Below are positions 8,011 to 16,345 of a DNA stretch of 64,000 bases, in pieces (position 1 is the stretch's first letter; each line of letters begins with the position of its first letter). The DNA comes from Streptomyces sp. NBS 14/10. Lineage in GTDB: Bacteria > Actinomycetota > Actinomycetes > Streptomycetales > Streptomycetaceae. The position numbers were made by a program, and so were the translations under genes. The notes below the pieces were generated by a model. That model did no database searches. It saw only the letters and a program-made list of their open reading frames with translations, and was not told where the DNA came from. Where the stretch lies: NCBI RefSeq assembly GCF_002224125.1, contig NZ_NCSM01000007.1, positions 499,839-563,838 of the forward strand. The letters run 5' to 3'.

Positions 8011-8610
8011 ATGTCGCCCAAGAGCTTCTACGAGTTGGTCTTCAGCGTGTCCCCCGGAGCTGCCCGTAAGGACGCCCATTACGTCGTCGGCACCCTTGAT
8101 GAGGTCAAGCGCGCCCTGGATTCCGAGCTCTCCGCCAGCGCCAATGTCTACTTGCTGTGCTGGCACAGCACGAAATTGGCGTTGAATGTGTACGGGCGGG
8201 GCGAATGCACCCACTCGATCAACCTCCACCCGTACATCACCGTCTCAGTCGACGGATATCCGGACATCACCTTTCTCGAATCGGGCAAGCCAGTCGGCTA
8301 TGAAGTCGGGGCGGATGACCCGTACAAGGTGGAAACGGCGCTTTCCGATGGAATGTTCTCCGGAGAACTCGACGACGCGATCGAGGTCACCGTCGATTGG
8401 GCGAGCGTCGAGGTCCCGCCGCTGGTCGGTGAGATCGCGGTGGACGGCGACTATGTGAAGCTCGCCGATCATCCCTCAGACGACGGCCATGACGAGGGCT
8501 ATGAGGATGACGAGGACTTCGACGAGGACGACTTCGATGAGGATGAACTGGAGGACGAGTTCATCGAGCGGGGCTATGTCCCGTACGGGTTCAGCGACTT
8601 CGAGGAGTGA
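8011..8610 (+). CDS. Hypothetical protein with strongly acidic C-terminal tail
   Basis: The 199-residue product begins MSPKSFYELVFSVSPGAARK and has a mixed alpha/beta body of about 155 residues. This is followed by a tail dominated by Asp and Glu (EGYEDDEDFDEDDFDEDELE, roughly residues 163-182) and an aromatic end (YVPYGFSDFEE). I recognise no family. The acidic tail suggests binding to a basic protein or metal. It is divergent from the WD40 gene with a 24-nt spacer, so the two probably share control and may act together. Confidence 0.75.
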   Translation: MSPKSFYELVFSVSPGAARKDAHYVVGTLDEVKRALDSELSASANVYLLCWHSTKLALNVYGRGECTHSINLHPYITVSVDGYPDITFLESGKPVGYEVGADDPYKVETALSDGMFSGELDDAIEVTVDWASVEVPPLVGEIAVDGDYVKLADHPSDDGHDEGYEDDEDFDEDDFDEDELEDEFIERGYVPYGFSDFEE

Positions 8611-9358
8611 GACCGCCACCCCCGGCGAAAACCCATGTGCGCGGCGCCCCGGCCCCGGCCTCGGCGTCTCGACCCCCGCGCCCGGCCGGAGCTTCGGCGA
8701 CTTCGCCGACGACATCCGCCAACTCGCCGCGCTCCGCGGGCTGGGGCGCCCGCCGGTGGTGGGGAACTCCCAGGGCGCGCCGTTCGCGCTCGCGTGTGCC
8801 GTGGGGGGCATCGCCTCCGCGCTGGCCGTCGTATCCGGCGCGGACGAGGTCGCCGCGCCGGAGTTCGCCACCGCCCTGCCACCGGATCTACGTGGTCTGG
8901 TCGACCGGACCGCGAGCGACCCGGCGGGGGCCGAGGCGTTCTTCGCCGGCCTCGGCGCGGACGCGATGTGGGACATGGTGATGGCCGGGAGCCCGGCGTG
9001 CGACCTCGCCGTATACCGGGACCCCGGTTTCGCGGCGGCCTACCGCCGCGCCCTGGCCGAGGGCTTCGCCCACCAGGCCACCGGCTATGCCCGGGACACG
9101 GTCCTGGCCATGGGGCGGTGGCCGTTCGACCTCGCCCGGATCGCCGTACCGGTCGACATCTGGTACGGCGAGCGGGACACCAGCCACTCGCCGGACAACG
9201 GGGCGCTCCTCGCCACCCGTATCCCCGGCGCAGACCGGCGCGTCGTACCGGACATCGGCGGCGCGGTGCTGTGGACCCACGCCGAGCCCGTCCTCACCTC
9301 CCTCCTGCGGAAGGCCGCGGCCAACCGGCAGGCGACCCGTAGGCGGCGCGGCAGGTAG
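8611..9358 (+). pseudogene. Alpha/beta hydrolase, 5'-truncated
   Basis: The frame picks up at GLGVSTPAPGRSFGDFADD, which aligns with the segment just before the nucleophile elbow of TAP-like/proline-iminopeptidase-type hydrolases. It then has GNSQGAPFA (nucleophile Ser), a cap region, the acid strand IWYGERD and the catalytic His in VLWTHAEPVL. The N-terminal 50-60 residues with the HGxPG oxyanion motif are missing. The reading frame upstream lies antisense-like within the acidic-tail gene without a plausible start. I infer a deletion that fused the stop of the preceding gene to this remnant. Confidence 0.7.
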
Positions 9359-9440
9359 GCGACCGTCCCGCAGGCCGGCCCACGCCGCCCACGCCGCCTA
9401 CGCCACACATGCCTCGCACCTTCGCGGCCTCGCGCCTAGG

Positions 9441-9489
9441 CTGTCGCCGGAGGCGATGGCTACCCGCCGGTAGCCCCAGACGGCGACAG
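9441..9489. repeat. Nested inverted repeats in leader of the SDR gene
   Basis: An outer pair CTGTCGCC (9441-9448)/GGCGACAG (9482-9489) encloses an inner hairpin GGCTAC (9458-9463)/GTAGCC (9470-9475). The structure ends 18 nt before the start codon at 9508. It could be an operator or an RNA structure in the 5' leader. Confidence 0.6.
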
Positions 9490-9507
9490 ACCGCGAAGGA
9501 GCGCGAG

Positions 9508-10437
9508 ATGAAGGGCTGGACCGCGAGCGACATCCCCGACCAGACCGGCCGCACCGCCGTGGTGACCGGCGCCAACAGCGGCATCGGCTACATCACCGCC
9601 CGCGAGCTCGCCCGCCACGGCGCCCAAGTGGTGCTGGCCTGCCGCAGCGAGGCCCGCGGGGCCGAGGCCGCGGAGCGGATCCGGGCGCAGGTCCCGGGCG
9701 CGGATGTGCGGGTCGCGCCGCTGGACCTGGCGGACCTGAAGTCCGTACGGGCCTTCGCGGCCGAGCACAAGGGCGACCGGCTCGATCTGCTGATCAACAA
9801 CGCGGGCGTGATGGCCCTCCCCTACCGCAGAACCGCCGACGGCTTCGAGATGCAGTTCGGCGTCAACCACCTGGGACACTTCGCGCTGACCGGCCTGTTG
9901 CTGCCGAAGCTGCTGGAGGCGGGCCCGGGGGCGCGGGTGGTCAGCGTCTCCAGCTTTATGCACATGCTGGGGACGGTCGACCCGCGCGACCTCAACATGG
10001 AGCGCAAATACGGGCGTTGGACCGCCTATGCCCGCTCCAAGACCGCCAACCTCCTCTTCGTCCACGAGCTGTCCCGCCGCCTGCGCGCCTCCGACACCCG
10101 ACTCACCGCCGCTGCGGCCCACCCCGGCTACGCCTCGACCAACATCGCCACCGCCGCCCCCAAGCTGGAGGGCCGCCGCGGCACCCAGCGCTTCATGGAA
10201 ATCGGCAACCGCTTCTTCGCCCAGTCCCCCGACAACGGCGCCCTCCCCACCCTCTACGCCGCCACCGCCCCCGACGTACACCAGGACGACTTCTTCGGCC
10301 CGCCCTTCGGCATGTGGCGCGGCACCCCCACCCGCTCGGCCCGCGCCAAGTGGACGCGGGACGACAAGGCGGGGCGGGGGCTGTGGGCGGCGTCCGAGCG
10401 GCTGACGGGCGTACGGTACGACGCGCTCGCGGGCTGA
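9508..10437 (+). CDS. SDR oxidoreductase, retinol-dehydrogenase-like
   Basis: 309 residues: TGANSGIGY cofactor loop (residues 17-25), NNAGVMA, Ser in VVSVSSFMHM, YARSK active-site motif (YxxxK) and a long C-terminal extension, typical of the atypical SDRs related to retinol or protochlorophyllide dehydrogenases. AAGGAG lies 6 nt upstream of the ATG. The physiological substrate is unknown. It points towards the aroQ operon (convergent, 18 nt between stops). Confidence 0.9.
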   Translation: MKGWTASDIPDQTGRTAVVTGANSGIGYITARELARHGAQVVLACRSEARGAEAAERIRAQVPGADVRVAPLDLADLKSVRAFAAEHKGDRLDLLINNAGVMALPYRRTADGFEMQFGVNHLGHFALTGLLLPKLLEAGPGARVVSVSSFMHMLGTVDPRDLNMERKYGRWTAYARSKTANLLFVHELSRRLRASDTRLTAAAAHPGYASTNIATAAPKLEGRRGTQRFMEIGNRFFAQSPDNGALPTLYAATAPDVHQDDFFGPPFGMWRGTPTRSARAKWTRDDKAGRGLWAASERLTGVRYDALAG

Positions 10438-10455
10438 CGACGCACGCTCACCGCT

Positions 10456-10929
10456 CTACTCCGCGGCGCGGCGCCGCTCCTCGATGCGGTTCAGCACGGC
10501 GCGCAGCGCCAGTTCGTAGCCGAAGACGCCGTGGCCGCACAGGTAACCCTGGCTCACCGCCGCCGTCACCGACGTGTGCCGGAACGGCTCGCGGGCGTGC
10601 ACATTGGAGATGTGGACCTCGATACACGGCACACCGAGGCCCGCCACGGCGTCCACCGCGTCACGCAGCGCATAGCTGTAGTGCGCGTACGCGCCGGGGT
10701 TGAAGATGATGCCGTCGTCGTGGCGGGCCTGGTGGACGAGGTCCACCAGCACGCCCTCGCTGTTGCTCTGCGCGCACCGCACCTCGGCGCCCAGTTCCTG
10801 CCCCAGCGCGGTCGTACGCTCCTCGATCTGCTCCAGCGTGGTGGCCCCGTACGTGGCGGGGTCGCGCTCGCCGAGCAGGTTGAGGTTGGGGCCGTGCAGC
10901 AGCAGGACGCGGGGGCGGGGGGCGGTCAT
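10456..10929 (-). CDS. aroQ: Type II 3-dehydroquinate dehydratase
   Basis: This 157-residue enzyme dehydrates 3-dehydroquinate to 3-dehydroshikimate. Family signatures are HGPNLNLLGERDPATYG (catalytic Tyr27 in the lid loop), NPGAYAHYSYALRDA and EVHISNVHAREPFRHTSV; the length is normal for the dodecameric type II enzyme. It starts 3 nt after the stop of the small upstream gene, so the two are coupled. That pair is preceded by the same 17-bp palindrome found at the zinc-dehydrogenase and IclR promoters. It may therefore be a catabolic copy serving quinate breakdown rather than the biosynthetic one; this is inference from the operator. Confidence 0.93.
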   Translation of the reverse strand: MTAPRPRVLLLHGPNLNLLGERDPATYGATTLEQIEERTTALGQELGAEVRCAQSNSEGVLVDLVHQARHDDGIIFNPGAYAHYSYALRDAVDAVAGLGVPCIEVHISNVHAREPFRHTSVTAAVSQGYLCGHGVFGYELALRAVLNRIEERRRAAE

Positions 10930-10931
10930 CG

Positions 10932-11252
10932 TCAGGGGTGTCCGATTCGTTCGTCGAGGGCGCGGCGGGCGTCTTCGAGGGCGGGGGCGGTGGTCCGGCG
11001 GGCCGTCTCGGCGTCGGGGAGGCCGAGGGCGGTGGCGATCTCGTCCCAGCTGCGGCCCGAGCCGAGCAGCGCCTGGACGGCGGCGCCGAGGGCGGCGTCG
11101 GTGGCGCGGCGGGCCTCGGCGATCTCGCTGAGGGTGGCGAGCAGATCGGGGGCGCCGCGGGCGGCGCCGGTGTGCCGGCCGACGAGGGTGAGCGACTGGT
11201 CCGCGGTCACCCACCAGTCGGCCGCGGTGGGGGGCTGTTGAGTCACGGTCAC
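10932..11252 (-). CDS. Small HTH-like hypothetical protein, co-transcribed with aroQ
   Basis: About 106 residues starting VTVTQQPP; a second GTG two codons later has GAGG at better spacing. The middle is Ala-rich and helical (LLATLSEIAEARRATDAALG). The C-terminal half resembles a bacterial HTH (SWDEIATALGLPDAETARRT), as in small regulators that gate sigma-like or AsnC-like binding. Its function is unknown. It is separated from aroQ by 3 nt and from its upstream operator (11293-11309) by about 40 nt. Confidence 0.65.
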   Translation of the reverse strand: MTVTQQPPTAADWWVTADQSLTLVGRHTGAARGAPDLLATLSEIAEARRATDAALGAAVQALLGSGRSWDEIATALGLPDAETARRTTAPALEDARRALDERIGHP

Positions 11253-11292
11253 CTCGCCATGGTAGCTCCGTGGACCGATGAACGGTTTGCTT

Positions 11293-11309
11293 GGTCCGCT
11301 GTACGGACC
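11293..11309. promoter_or_regulatory. 17-bp operator upstream of the aroQ operon
   Basis: GGTCCGCTGTACGGACC, an interrupted palindrome. It matches 15 of 17 positions with the copy at 14757-14773 and 13 of 17 with the copy at 14985-15001. It is a candidate site for the IclR regulator encoded at 15022. Confidence 0.7.
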
Positions 11310-11415
11310 ATGATCCGTGATCGTCGGCACAGCGGCGGCACACCGGCGGCGCACCGGCCAGCCTTGGCGAAGCGCGGCGGGCCCGTTCCGCCCGACGCGC
11401 TCCGCCTCACGTACC

Positions 11416-12777
11416 TCATGCCTCGACGCGCTCCACCTTGTCGATGAGCAGCGCGTACGCCAGCAGCCCCACGGCCACCACGATGCCGATGTAGCCGAGC
11501 GCCCAGGCGAAGGATCCGGTTCTGTCGACGATGATGCCGATCACCAGCGGGGTGAGCACCCCGCCCGCGTTGGCCATGAAGTTGAACACGCCGCCGCCGG
11601 TCCCGGTGAGCCGGCGCGGGACGGCGTCCGAGAACAGCGCCCAGCTGTTCTGCATCAGCCCCTGGGCGAAGAACGCGATCGACATGAAGGTGATCACGAG
11701 TGGAACGGAGTTGGTGAAGTTCGCACAAACGATGATCGAAGCCAGTACGAAGCCGATCATCACGGGCGCCTTGCGGGCGAACGTACGGGACTTCCCACTG
11801 TTGAGCATCCGGTCCGACCAGGCGCCGCCGACCAGCGTGCCGATCAACGCCGCGAGATACGGCGCGGAGGCCCAGAACCCGGCCTTGATGACGCCCATGT
11901 CCTTCTCCTCCACCAGATAGCTGGGGAACCAGGTGAGGAAGAAGAACAGCACGGAGGCGCTGGCGAACTGCCCGATGTACATGCCCCACAGCCGCCGGTT
12001 GGTGAGCAGCACCCGCAGATCGGCCCAGATGTCCGCGGGCTCGCTCGCCGCGGCCTTCTCGGCGGCGTCGGCCGTCTCCTGCTCGTCCGCCTGCCGGATG
12101 TAGGCGAGTTCCTCGGCGCTGACCCGCGGGCTCTGCTCCGGCCGGTCGAAGACCCGGCGGAACCAGACGACGGAGAAGAGCAGCCCGATGGCCCCGGTCA
12201 CCAGGAAGACCGAGTGCCATCCGAAGTGCACGGTGAGCAGCGAGAGCACCGGGGCGGCGATCGCCAGCCCGATGTACTCGCCCGCGGTGTAGGTGGCGGT
12301 GGCCCGCCCGCGCTCGCGGCCGGGGAACCAGTTGACGACGAGCCGGTTGTTGGACGGGAAGGCCGGGGCCTCGAAGGCGCCGAGCGCGACGCGCACGCCG
12401 ATCAGCGAGCCGAAGCCGCGGGTCAGCGCCATGGCCGCGGTGGCCAGCGACCAGCCGATCAGCGCGTATCCGAAGGCCAGCTTGGCGCCGACCCTGTCGA
12501 TGAGCCGCCCGGTGGGGATCTGGAGCAGCAGATACGCCCAGCCGAAGGAGGAGAGCAGCACGCCCTGTTCGGTGGCGCTGAGGTGGAAGTCGTCCTTGAT
12601 ATGCGGGAGGGCGACCGACAGGTTCGTACGGTCCAGGTAGTTGATCGCGGTGATGACGAACAGCGACGCGAGCAGGCCGTAGCGGGCGCGGCTGACGGCC
12701 GGGCGGGCGCTGTCGGGGAGGAGGGGCGGGGCGGCGGGGGTGTTGTCGGCGGGTGGGTTGGTTCTTGTGGTGCTCAT
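11416..12777 (-). CDS. MFS transporter, anion:cation symporter type
   Basis: 453 residues with 12 predicted membrane helices and family landmarks: NYLDRTNLSVALPHI after helix 1, GRLIDRVGAKLAFGY between helices 2 and 3, and the FPSNNRLVVNWFPGRERGRA stretch typical of the ACS family that imports organic anions such as galactonate, glucarate or phthalate. AAGGAG lies 5 nt before the ATG. It is the third gene of a presumed operon with the dehydrogenase and TIM-barrel genes. Given those neighbours, quinate or shikimate is a reasonable cargo, but this is inference. Confidence 0.9.
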   Translation of the reverse strand: MSTTRTNPPADNTPAAPPLLPDSARPAVSRARYGLLASLFVITAINYLDRTNLSVALPHIKDDFHLSATEQGVLLSSFGWAYLLLQIPTGRLIDRVGAKLAFGYALIGWSLATAAMALTRGFGSLIGVRVALGAFEAPAFPSNNRLVVNWFPGRERGRATATYTAGEYIGLAIAAPVLSLLTVHFGWHSVFLVTGAIGLLFSVVWFRRVFDRPEQSPRVSAEELAYIRQADEQETADAAEKAAASEPADIWADLRVLLTNRRLWGMYIGQFASASVLFFFLTWFPSYLVEEKDMGVIKAGFWASAPYLAALIGTLVGGAWSDRMLNSGKSRTFARKAPVMIGFVLASIIVCANFTNSVPLVITFMSIAFFAQGLMQNSWALFSDAVPRRLTGTGGGVFNFMANAGGVLTPLVIGIIVDRTGSFAWALGYIGIVVAVGLLAYALLIDKVERVEA

Positions 12778-12865
12778 GAAGACTCCTTGTCCCAGCCGGG
12801 GGACTCGGCCGAGGGGCAACAGGGGGACTCAGATGGGGATCTCAGCTGCGGGACTCAGCGGGAAC

Positions 12866-13726
12866 TCAGGCGGCGGGAGCGGCCACGGCAGCCGTGGCCA
12901 GGACACGACGCGTGGTCCGGTAAGCGCGCGCGGCGGTCTCCGCGGGTGCGCGGGCGTCGAGGTCGTCGGAAAGGACCTCGACCGACACGGGAGCCCGTAC
13001 GCCGGCTCGGCGCAGCAGACGCAGCAGACCGGTGAGGTCGGCCGCTCCCTCTCCCGGCAGCTGCCGCTGGTGGCGTGCTTCGTGCAGGGTGTCGGACAGC
13101 GCGGTGGGCAGCACGTCGTCGAGCTGGACGTTCACCACGGCGCCCGGCGGCAGGGCCGCGATCTCCTCGGGGCGGGTAAGGCCCCGGGTGAGATGCCAGG
13201 CGTCGAGGATCAGCCCCGGGGAGGCGGCCCCAGCCGGGCGCAGGGACCGTACGGCGGCCACGACGCGCGCCGCGAGGCCCAGGTCGCGGATGCCGGAGAA
13301 CGGCATGAACTCCAGCCCCAGCACCGCCCCCGCCCGCTCAGCGCGCTCGGCGGCCGTACGGAGCCCGTCGACCAGGTCCCGGTACGGGTGCTCATCGAAC
13401 ATCCCGGCGTTGACGCGCCGGGCGCCGAAGGTCTTGGCGATATGGAAGACGGTGTCGTCCTCGCTGCGCCGCCGCTCGTCGTAGCGCCGTGGCCGCGCCC
13501 AGTGGCGCAGCAGTTCCACCTCGGTGAGCCGCAGGCCGTACTCGGTCAGCAGGGCCGCCATCCGGGCGTCGGTCCAGCCCGCCGCACGGGCCTGGCGGTA
13601 CTGGTGCACGGCCAGCCCGATGCCGGTGAACCCGGCCTGCGCGGCGGCCCGGACGCGCTCGCCGAAGGTGGCGGTGCGCAGGGTCAGGGCGGACAGGGTG
13701 AGCGCGGGGGCGTCAGTCGTCGTCAT
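12866..13726 (-). CDS. TIM-barrel isomerase/dehydratase, candidate 3-dehydroshikimate dehydratase
   Basis: The 286-residue protein belongs to the AP-endonuclease-2/xylose-isomerase-like TIM-barrel superfamily. Four metal-ligand positions are present in order: Glu139 (GLEFMPF), Asp175 (ILDAWHL), Gln201 (VNVQLDD) and Glu250 (VSVEVLSDD), the same E-D-Q-E set used by AsbF/QuiC-type 3-dehydroshikimate dehydratases and by sugar isomerases. Its ATG lies inside the 3' end of the dehydrogenase gene (14-nt overlap), showing translational coupling. Next to a dehydroquinase and the pca operon, dehydration of 3-dehydroshikimate to protocatechuate is the most economical role. A sugar-acid isomerase remains possible. 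Confidence 0.75.
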   Translation of the reverse strand: MTTTDAPALTLSALTLRTATFGERVRAAAQAGFTGIGLAVHQYRQARAAGWTDARMAALLTEYGLRLTEVELLRHWARPRRYDERRRSEDDTVFHIAKTFGARRVNAGMFDEHPYRDLVDGLRTAAERAERAGAVLGLEFMPFSGIRDLGLAARVVAAVRSLRPAGAASPGLILDAWHLTRGLTRPEEIAALPPGAVVNVQLDDVLPTALSDTLHEARHQRQLPGEGAADLTGLLRLLRRAGVRAPVSVEVLSDDLDARAPAETAARAYRTTRRVLATAAVAAPAA

Positions 13727-14714
13727 CGAGGCAACCGCCGTCGCCCAGGGAGATCCAGGTCTTGCCGGCCCGCTCACGGGCCCCGGCGAACGCCTCCTGC
13801 GCACGCTCCAGCGGGAAGCGGGCACAGGTCGCCGCGCCGGGCCGCATCGCGCCGGAGGTGATGTCGGCCAGCGCGGCCGTGAAGTCACCGGGGTGGTCGT
13901 AGATGAGCGAGCCGCGCAGGGTGAGCTGGGAGCGGACCAGCTGGTTGACGCTGAGCGGCAGCCCCGCCGCGCCGAGCCCGACGAGGACGGCGGTGGCGCC
14001 GGGGACTGTGCGCTCCAGGGCCGCGCCCAGCGCGGCGGCCACCCCGGAGGACTCGAAGACGTAACGGAAGCCCCCCTCACCGTCGGCCGCCGCGCGGGCG
14101 CCCAGCGCCTCGGCGTGCGCCAGGCGGCTGGGGTGCGGTTCCACGACGGCCGGGCGGACGCCGATGGCCAGCAGCGCCTGGCACAGCAGCAGGCCCTGCG
14201 CGCCCGCGCCGACGACCAGGGTCTTGTCCCCGGCCCCGACTCCCCCGCGCCGCACGGCGGTACGGGCCACCGTGTACGGCTCGGCGCAGGCGAGGTCGGC
14301 GGGGTCGGCGGTGTCCGGGACGGGGTGGGCGAAGGGGGCGGGGACGGCGATCCGCTCGGCGAGGAGACCGGGCGCGTTCATGCCGACGATGGCGCGCTTG
14401 GTGCAGGCGGAGGTCAGGCCGCGGTCGCACTCGGGGCAGTCGAGACAGGCGTAGTTCGGTTCGACGACCACACGCTGGCCCACAGTGCGGTCCGCGACCC
14501 GCTCGCCGACGGCGACGATCCGGCCGAAGCCCTCGTGGCCAACGACCCACGGCAGCGCCGGGACGGCCCGGTCGCCGTCGAAGACGGCCAGGTCGGAGCC
14601 GCAGATGCCCATGCCTTCGACGCGGACCAGGACATCGTGGGGGCCACACTCGGGTTCCGGCCAGTCGTCGACTGTCTCAAGGCGGCGGGGAGCGGTGAGG
14701 ACGGCTGCTTTCAC
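13713..14714 (-). CDS. Zinc-dependent medium-chain dehydrogenase
   Basis: 333 residues with GTG start; AGGAG is 6 nt upstream. Catalytic zinc ligands Cys38 (ICGSD) and His60-Glu61 (GHEGFG) are present, as are four structural-zinc cysteines (90, 93, 96, 104 in CLDCPECDRGLTSAC) and the Rossmann motif VVGAGAQGLL. It is an NAD(P)-dependent polyol or alcohol dehydrogenase of the threonine/sorbitol dehydrogenase type. It is first in an operon with the TIM-barrel and MFS genes and carries an operator copy upstream. In a quinate/shikimate pathway it could oxidise the ring hydroxyl to 3-dehydroquinate or 3-dehydroshikimate; this is inferred. Confidence 0.88.
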   Translation of the reverse strand: MKAAVLTAPRRLETVDDWPEPECGPHDVLVRVEGMGICGSDLAVFDGDRAVPALPWVVGHEGFGRIVAVGERVADRTVGQRVVVEPNYACLDCPECDRGLTSACTKRAIVGMNAPGLLAERIAVPAPFAHPVPDTADPADLACAEPYTVARTAVRRGGVGAGDKTLVVGAGAQGLLLCQALLAIGVRPAVVEPHPSRLAHAEALGARAAADGEGGFRYVFESSGVAAALGAALERTVPGATAVLVGLGAAGLPLSVNQLVRSQLTLRGSLIYDHPGDFTAALADITSGAMRPGAATCARFPLERAQEAFAGARERAGKTWISLGDGGCLDDDD

Positions 14715-14756
14715 CGTGTCTCCTACGTGGGGAGGGGAGGGCGGACATCGGGAGGT

Positions 14757-14773
14757 GGTCCGCTGAATGGACC
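14757..14773. promoter_or_regulatory. 17-bp operator upstream of the dehydrogenase operon
   Basis: GGTCCGCTGAATGGACC lies about 43 nt upstream of the dehydrogenase GTG. A second half-site GGTCC follows at 14778-14782. It is the same motif as at the aroQ operon. Confidence 0.7.
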
Positions 14774-14984
14774 TTGGGGTCCGCGTGCCGGTGACGATAG
14801 AACGCATGCTGAGCATCTACAAGAGGTTGCGGGGGAGTAACCGCGGCGTAAAACGGATGGCCCGGCCGGAAATCCGGGCCTGACCGGCCAGAAAGCCCTT
14901 GCTGATCCTGCCCCGAACCCGCCCCGGCCCTGGTCCGCGCAGCGGACCTCAGTCCATACTGAGCGTCCGCACCGGGCCCGGACA

Positions 14985-15001
14985 GGTCCGCCGAGCGGAC
15001 T
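14985..15001. promoter_or_regulatory. 17-bp operator upstream of the IclR gene
   Basis: GGTCCGCCGAGCGGACT contains a perfect GTCCGC-CGA-GCGGAC palindrome and ends 20 nt before the IclR start, the expected place for autoregulation. A further related dyad (GCGGAC ... GTCCGC) spans about 14942-14970. The rest of the 307-bp gap 14715-15021 has a GC-rich inverted repeat near 14860 and no gene. Confidence 0.65.
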
Positions 15002-15021
15002 GAACGGCGAGGAGTGACGGC

Positions 15022-15852
15022 ATGAGCGGGGACAGCACGAGCAGCGGCGGCAGCACGGACGACAAGGAGGGCAAGGGCGACAAGGACGGCAAGGAAGGCG
15101 GCGAGGCCCGGGGCATGCGGACGGTCCAGCGGACCATAGACATCCTGGAGCTGTTCAACGAGCACCGCCCCGCGCTGTCTCTCCGCGAGATCGTCACCGC
15201 CAGCGGCCTGCCCAAGACCACCGTGCTGCGGATCCTGCAGACCCTGCGCCTCAACGGCCTGCTCTGGCTGGACGAACACGGCCGCTACACCGCGGGCCCC
15301 GCCTTCCTGCGCTGGGTCCGCATGGCGGACCAGGGCTGGCGGCTGCCCGCCCCCGCCCGCCGGGCACTGCGCGAGCTGGCCGCCGAGCACCGGGAGACGG
15401 TGCACCTGTACGTACGGCGCGATGTGCACCGCATCTGCATCGCCCAGGAGGAGGGGCCACAGGCGCTGCGCCATGTCGTCCAGGTCGGCGACGAACTGCC
15501 GCTGTGGGCGGGCGGCCCGTCCAAGGTGCTGCTCCTCGGGGCGGACGACACGCTGCTCGACCGGGTCGCCCGCCGCTCCCCGCACGGCCCGGACCACACC
15601 GCGACGCTGCGCCGCTGGATGGCCGAGACGCTGCGCAACGGGTACGCGGCCAGCCACGGCGAGCACGAGGAGGGGCTGTCGTCGGTGGCCGTCCCGGTAC
15701 GGGCGCGGGGCGGCGAGGTGGTCGCGGCGCTGTCCTTCGGCGGCCCGTCGGCCCGCTTCACGGCGGAGCGGCTGCCCCGCTTCGTCAACTCCCTGACGCT
15801 GGCGGCCCGCACGGTGGGAGGGAACGGGGGGTTCGGCGGCCTGCGCGGGTAG
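15022..15852 (+). CDS. IclR-family transcriptional regulator
   Basis: 276 residues. After a disordered Ser/Gly/Lys-rich tail of about 35 residues comes the winged HTH (MRTVQRTIDILELF, LSLREIVTASGLPKTTVLRI) and the IclR effector domain (HLYVRRDVHRICIAQEEGP, DELPLWAGGPSKVLLL, YAASHGEHEEGLSSVAVPV). The group controls aromatic and sugar-acid catabolism. It is divergent from the dehydrogenase operon and has palindromes at its own promoter, the dehydrogenase promoter and the aroQ promoter, so I infer it is the pathway-specific regulator. The ligand may be quinate, shikimate or protocatechuate. Confidence 0.92.
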   Translation: MSGDSTSSGGSTDDKEGKGDKDGKEGGEARGMRTVQRTIDILELFNEHRPALSLREIVTASGLPKTTVLRILQTLRLNGLLWLDEHGRYTAGPAFLRWVRMADQGWRLPAPARRALRELAAEHRETVHLYVRRDVHRICIAQEEGPQALRHVVQVGDELPLWAGGPSKVLLLGADDTLLDRVARRSPHGPDHTATLRRWMAETLRNGYAASHGEHEEGLSSVAVPVRARGGEVVAALSFGGPSARFTAERLPRFVNSLTLAARTVGGNGGFGGLRG

Positions 15853-15874
15853 GGGGCTGCGGACGCCCGGCGAG

Positions 15875-16312
15875 CTACGCCCGCAGCTCCTCCGCCGCGT
15901 CCGCGACCCGTGCGATCAGCCGCATCAGCGTCTCCCGCTCCCCCTCGTCCAGCGGCGCGAGGAAGACCCGGTTCATCCGCGCCGTACGCGTCACCAGCTT
16001 GCGGTGGACGCGGACTCCCTCGTCCGTCAGCTTGAGCACATTGCGGCGCCCGTCGCGCGGGTCGCGCACCCGCTCGACCAGCCCGCGCCGGGCCAGCCGG
16101 GCCACGACGTCGGCGACGGTGGAGCGGTCGAGGTGGACATGTTCACTGAGGGTGCGCTGGTCGATGTCCGGCTTTTCGACGAGCGCGTTGAGCACCGCGA
16201 ACTGCGGCGAGGTCGTCTCCTCCGAGACCATCGCGCCCCACAGCAGGGAGTGTGCCTGCTGCAGCCGACGGGCCAGGTGCCCGGGGTGAGTGCTCAAATC
16301 GACCGCGCCCAT
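15875..16312 (-). CDS. pcaV: MarR-family repressor of the pca operon
   Basis: 145 residues with a MarR winged HTH (IDQRTLSEHVHLDRSTVADVVARL, wing DPRDGRRNVLKLTDEG). It is divergent from pcaI, the same arrangement as S. coelicolor PcaV, a MarR protein that represses the pca genes and releases DNA on binding protocatechuate. The intergenic region contains three copies of a G(C/T)ACACTG element suited to repressor binding. Assignment rests on family plus position. Confidence 0.92.
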   Translation of the reverse strand: MGAVDLSTHPGHLARRLQQAHSLLWGAMVSEETTSPQFAVLNALVEKPDIDQRTLSEHVHLDRSTVADVVARLARRGLVERVRDPRDGRRNVLKLTDEGVRVHRKLVTRTARMNRVFLAPLDEGERETLMRLIARVADAAEELRA

Positions 16313-16345
16313 ACCCCGTCGTCCCTCTTCCCTCGCATTTCATTC

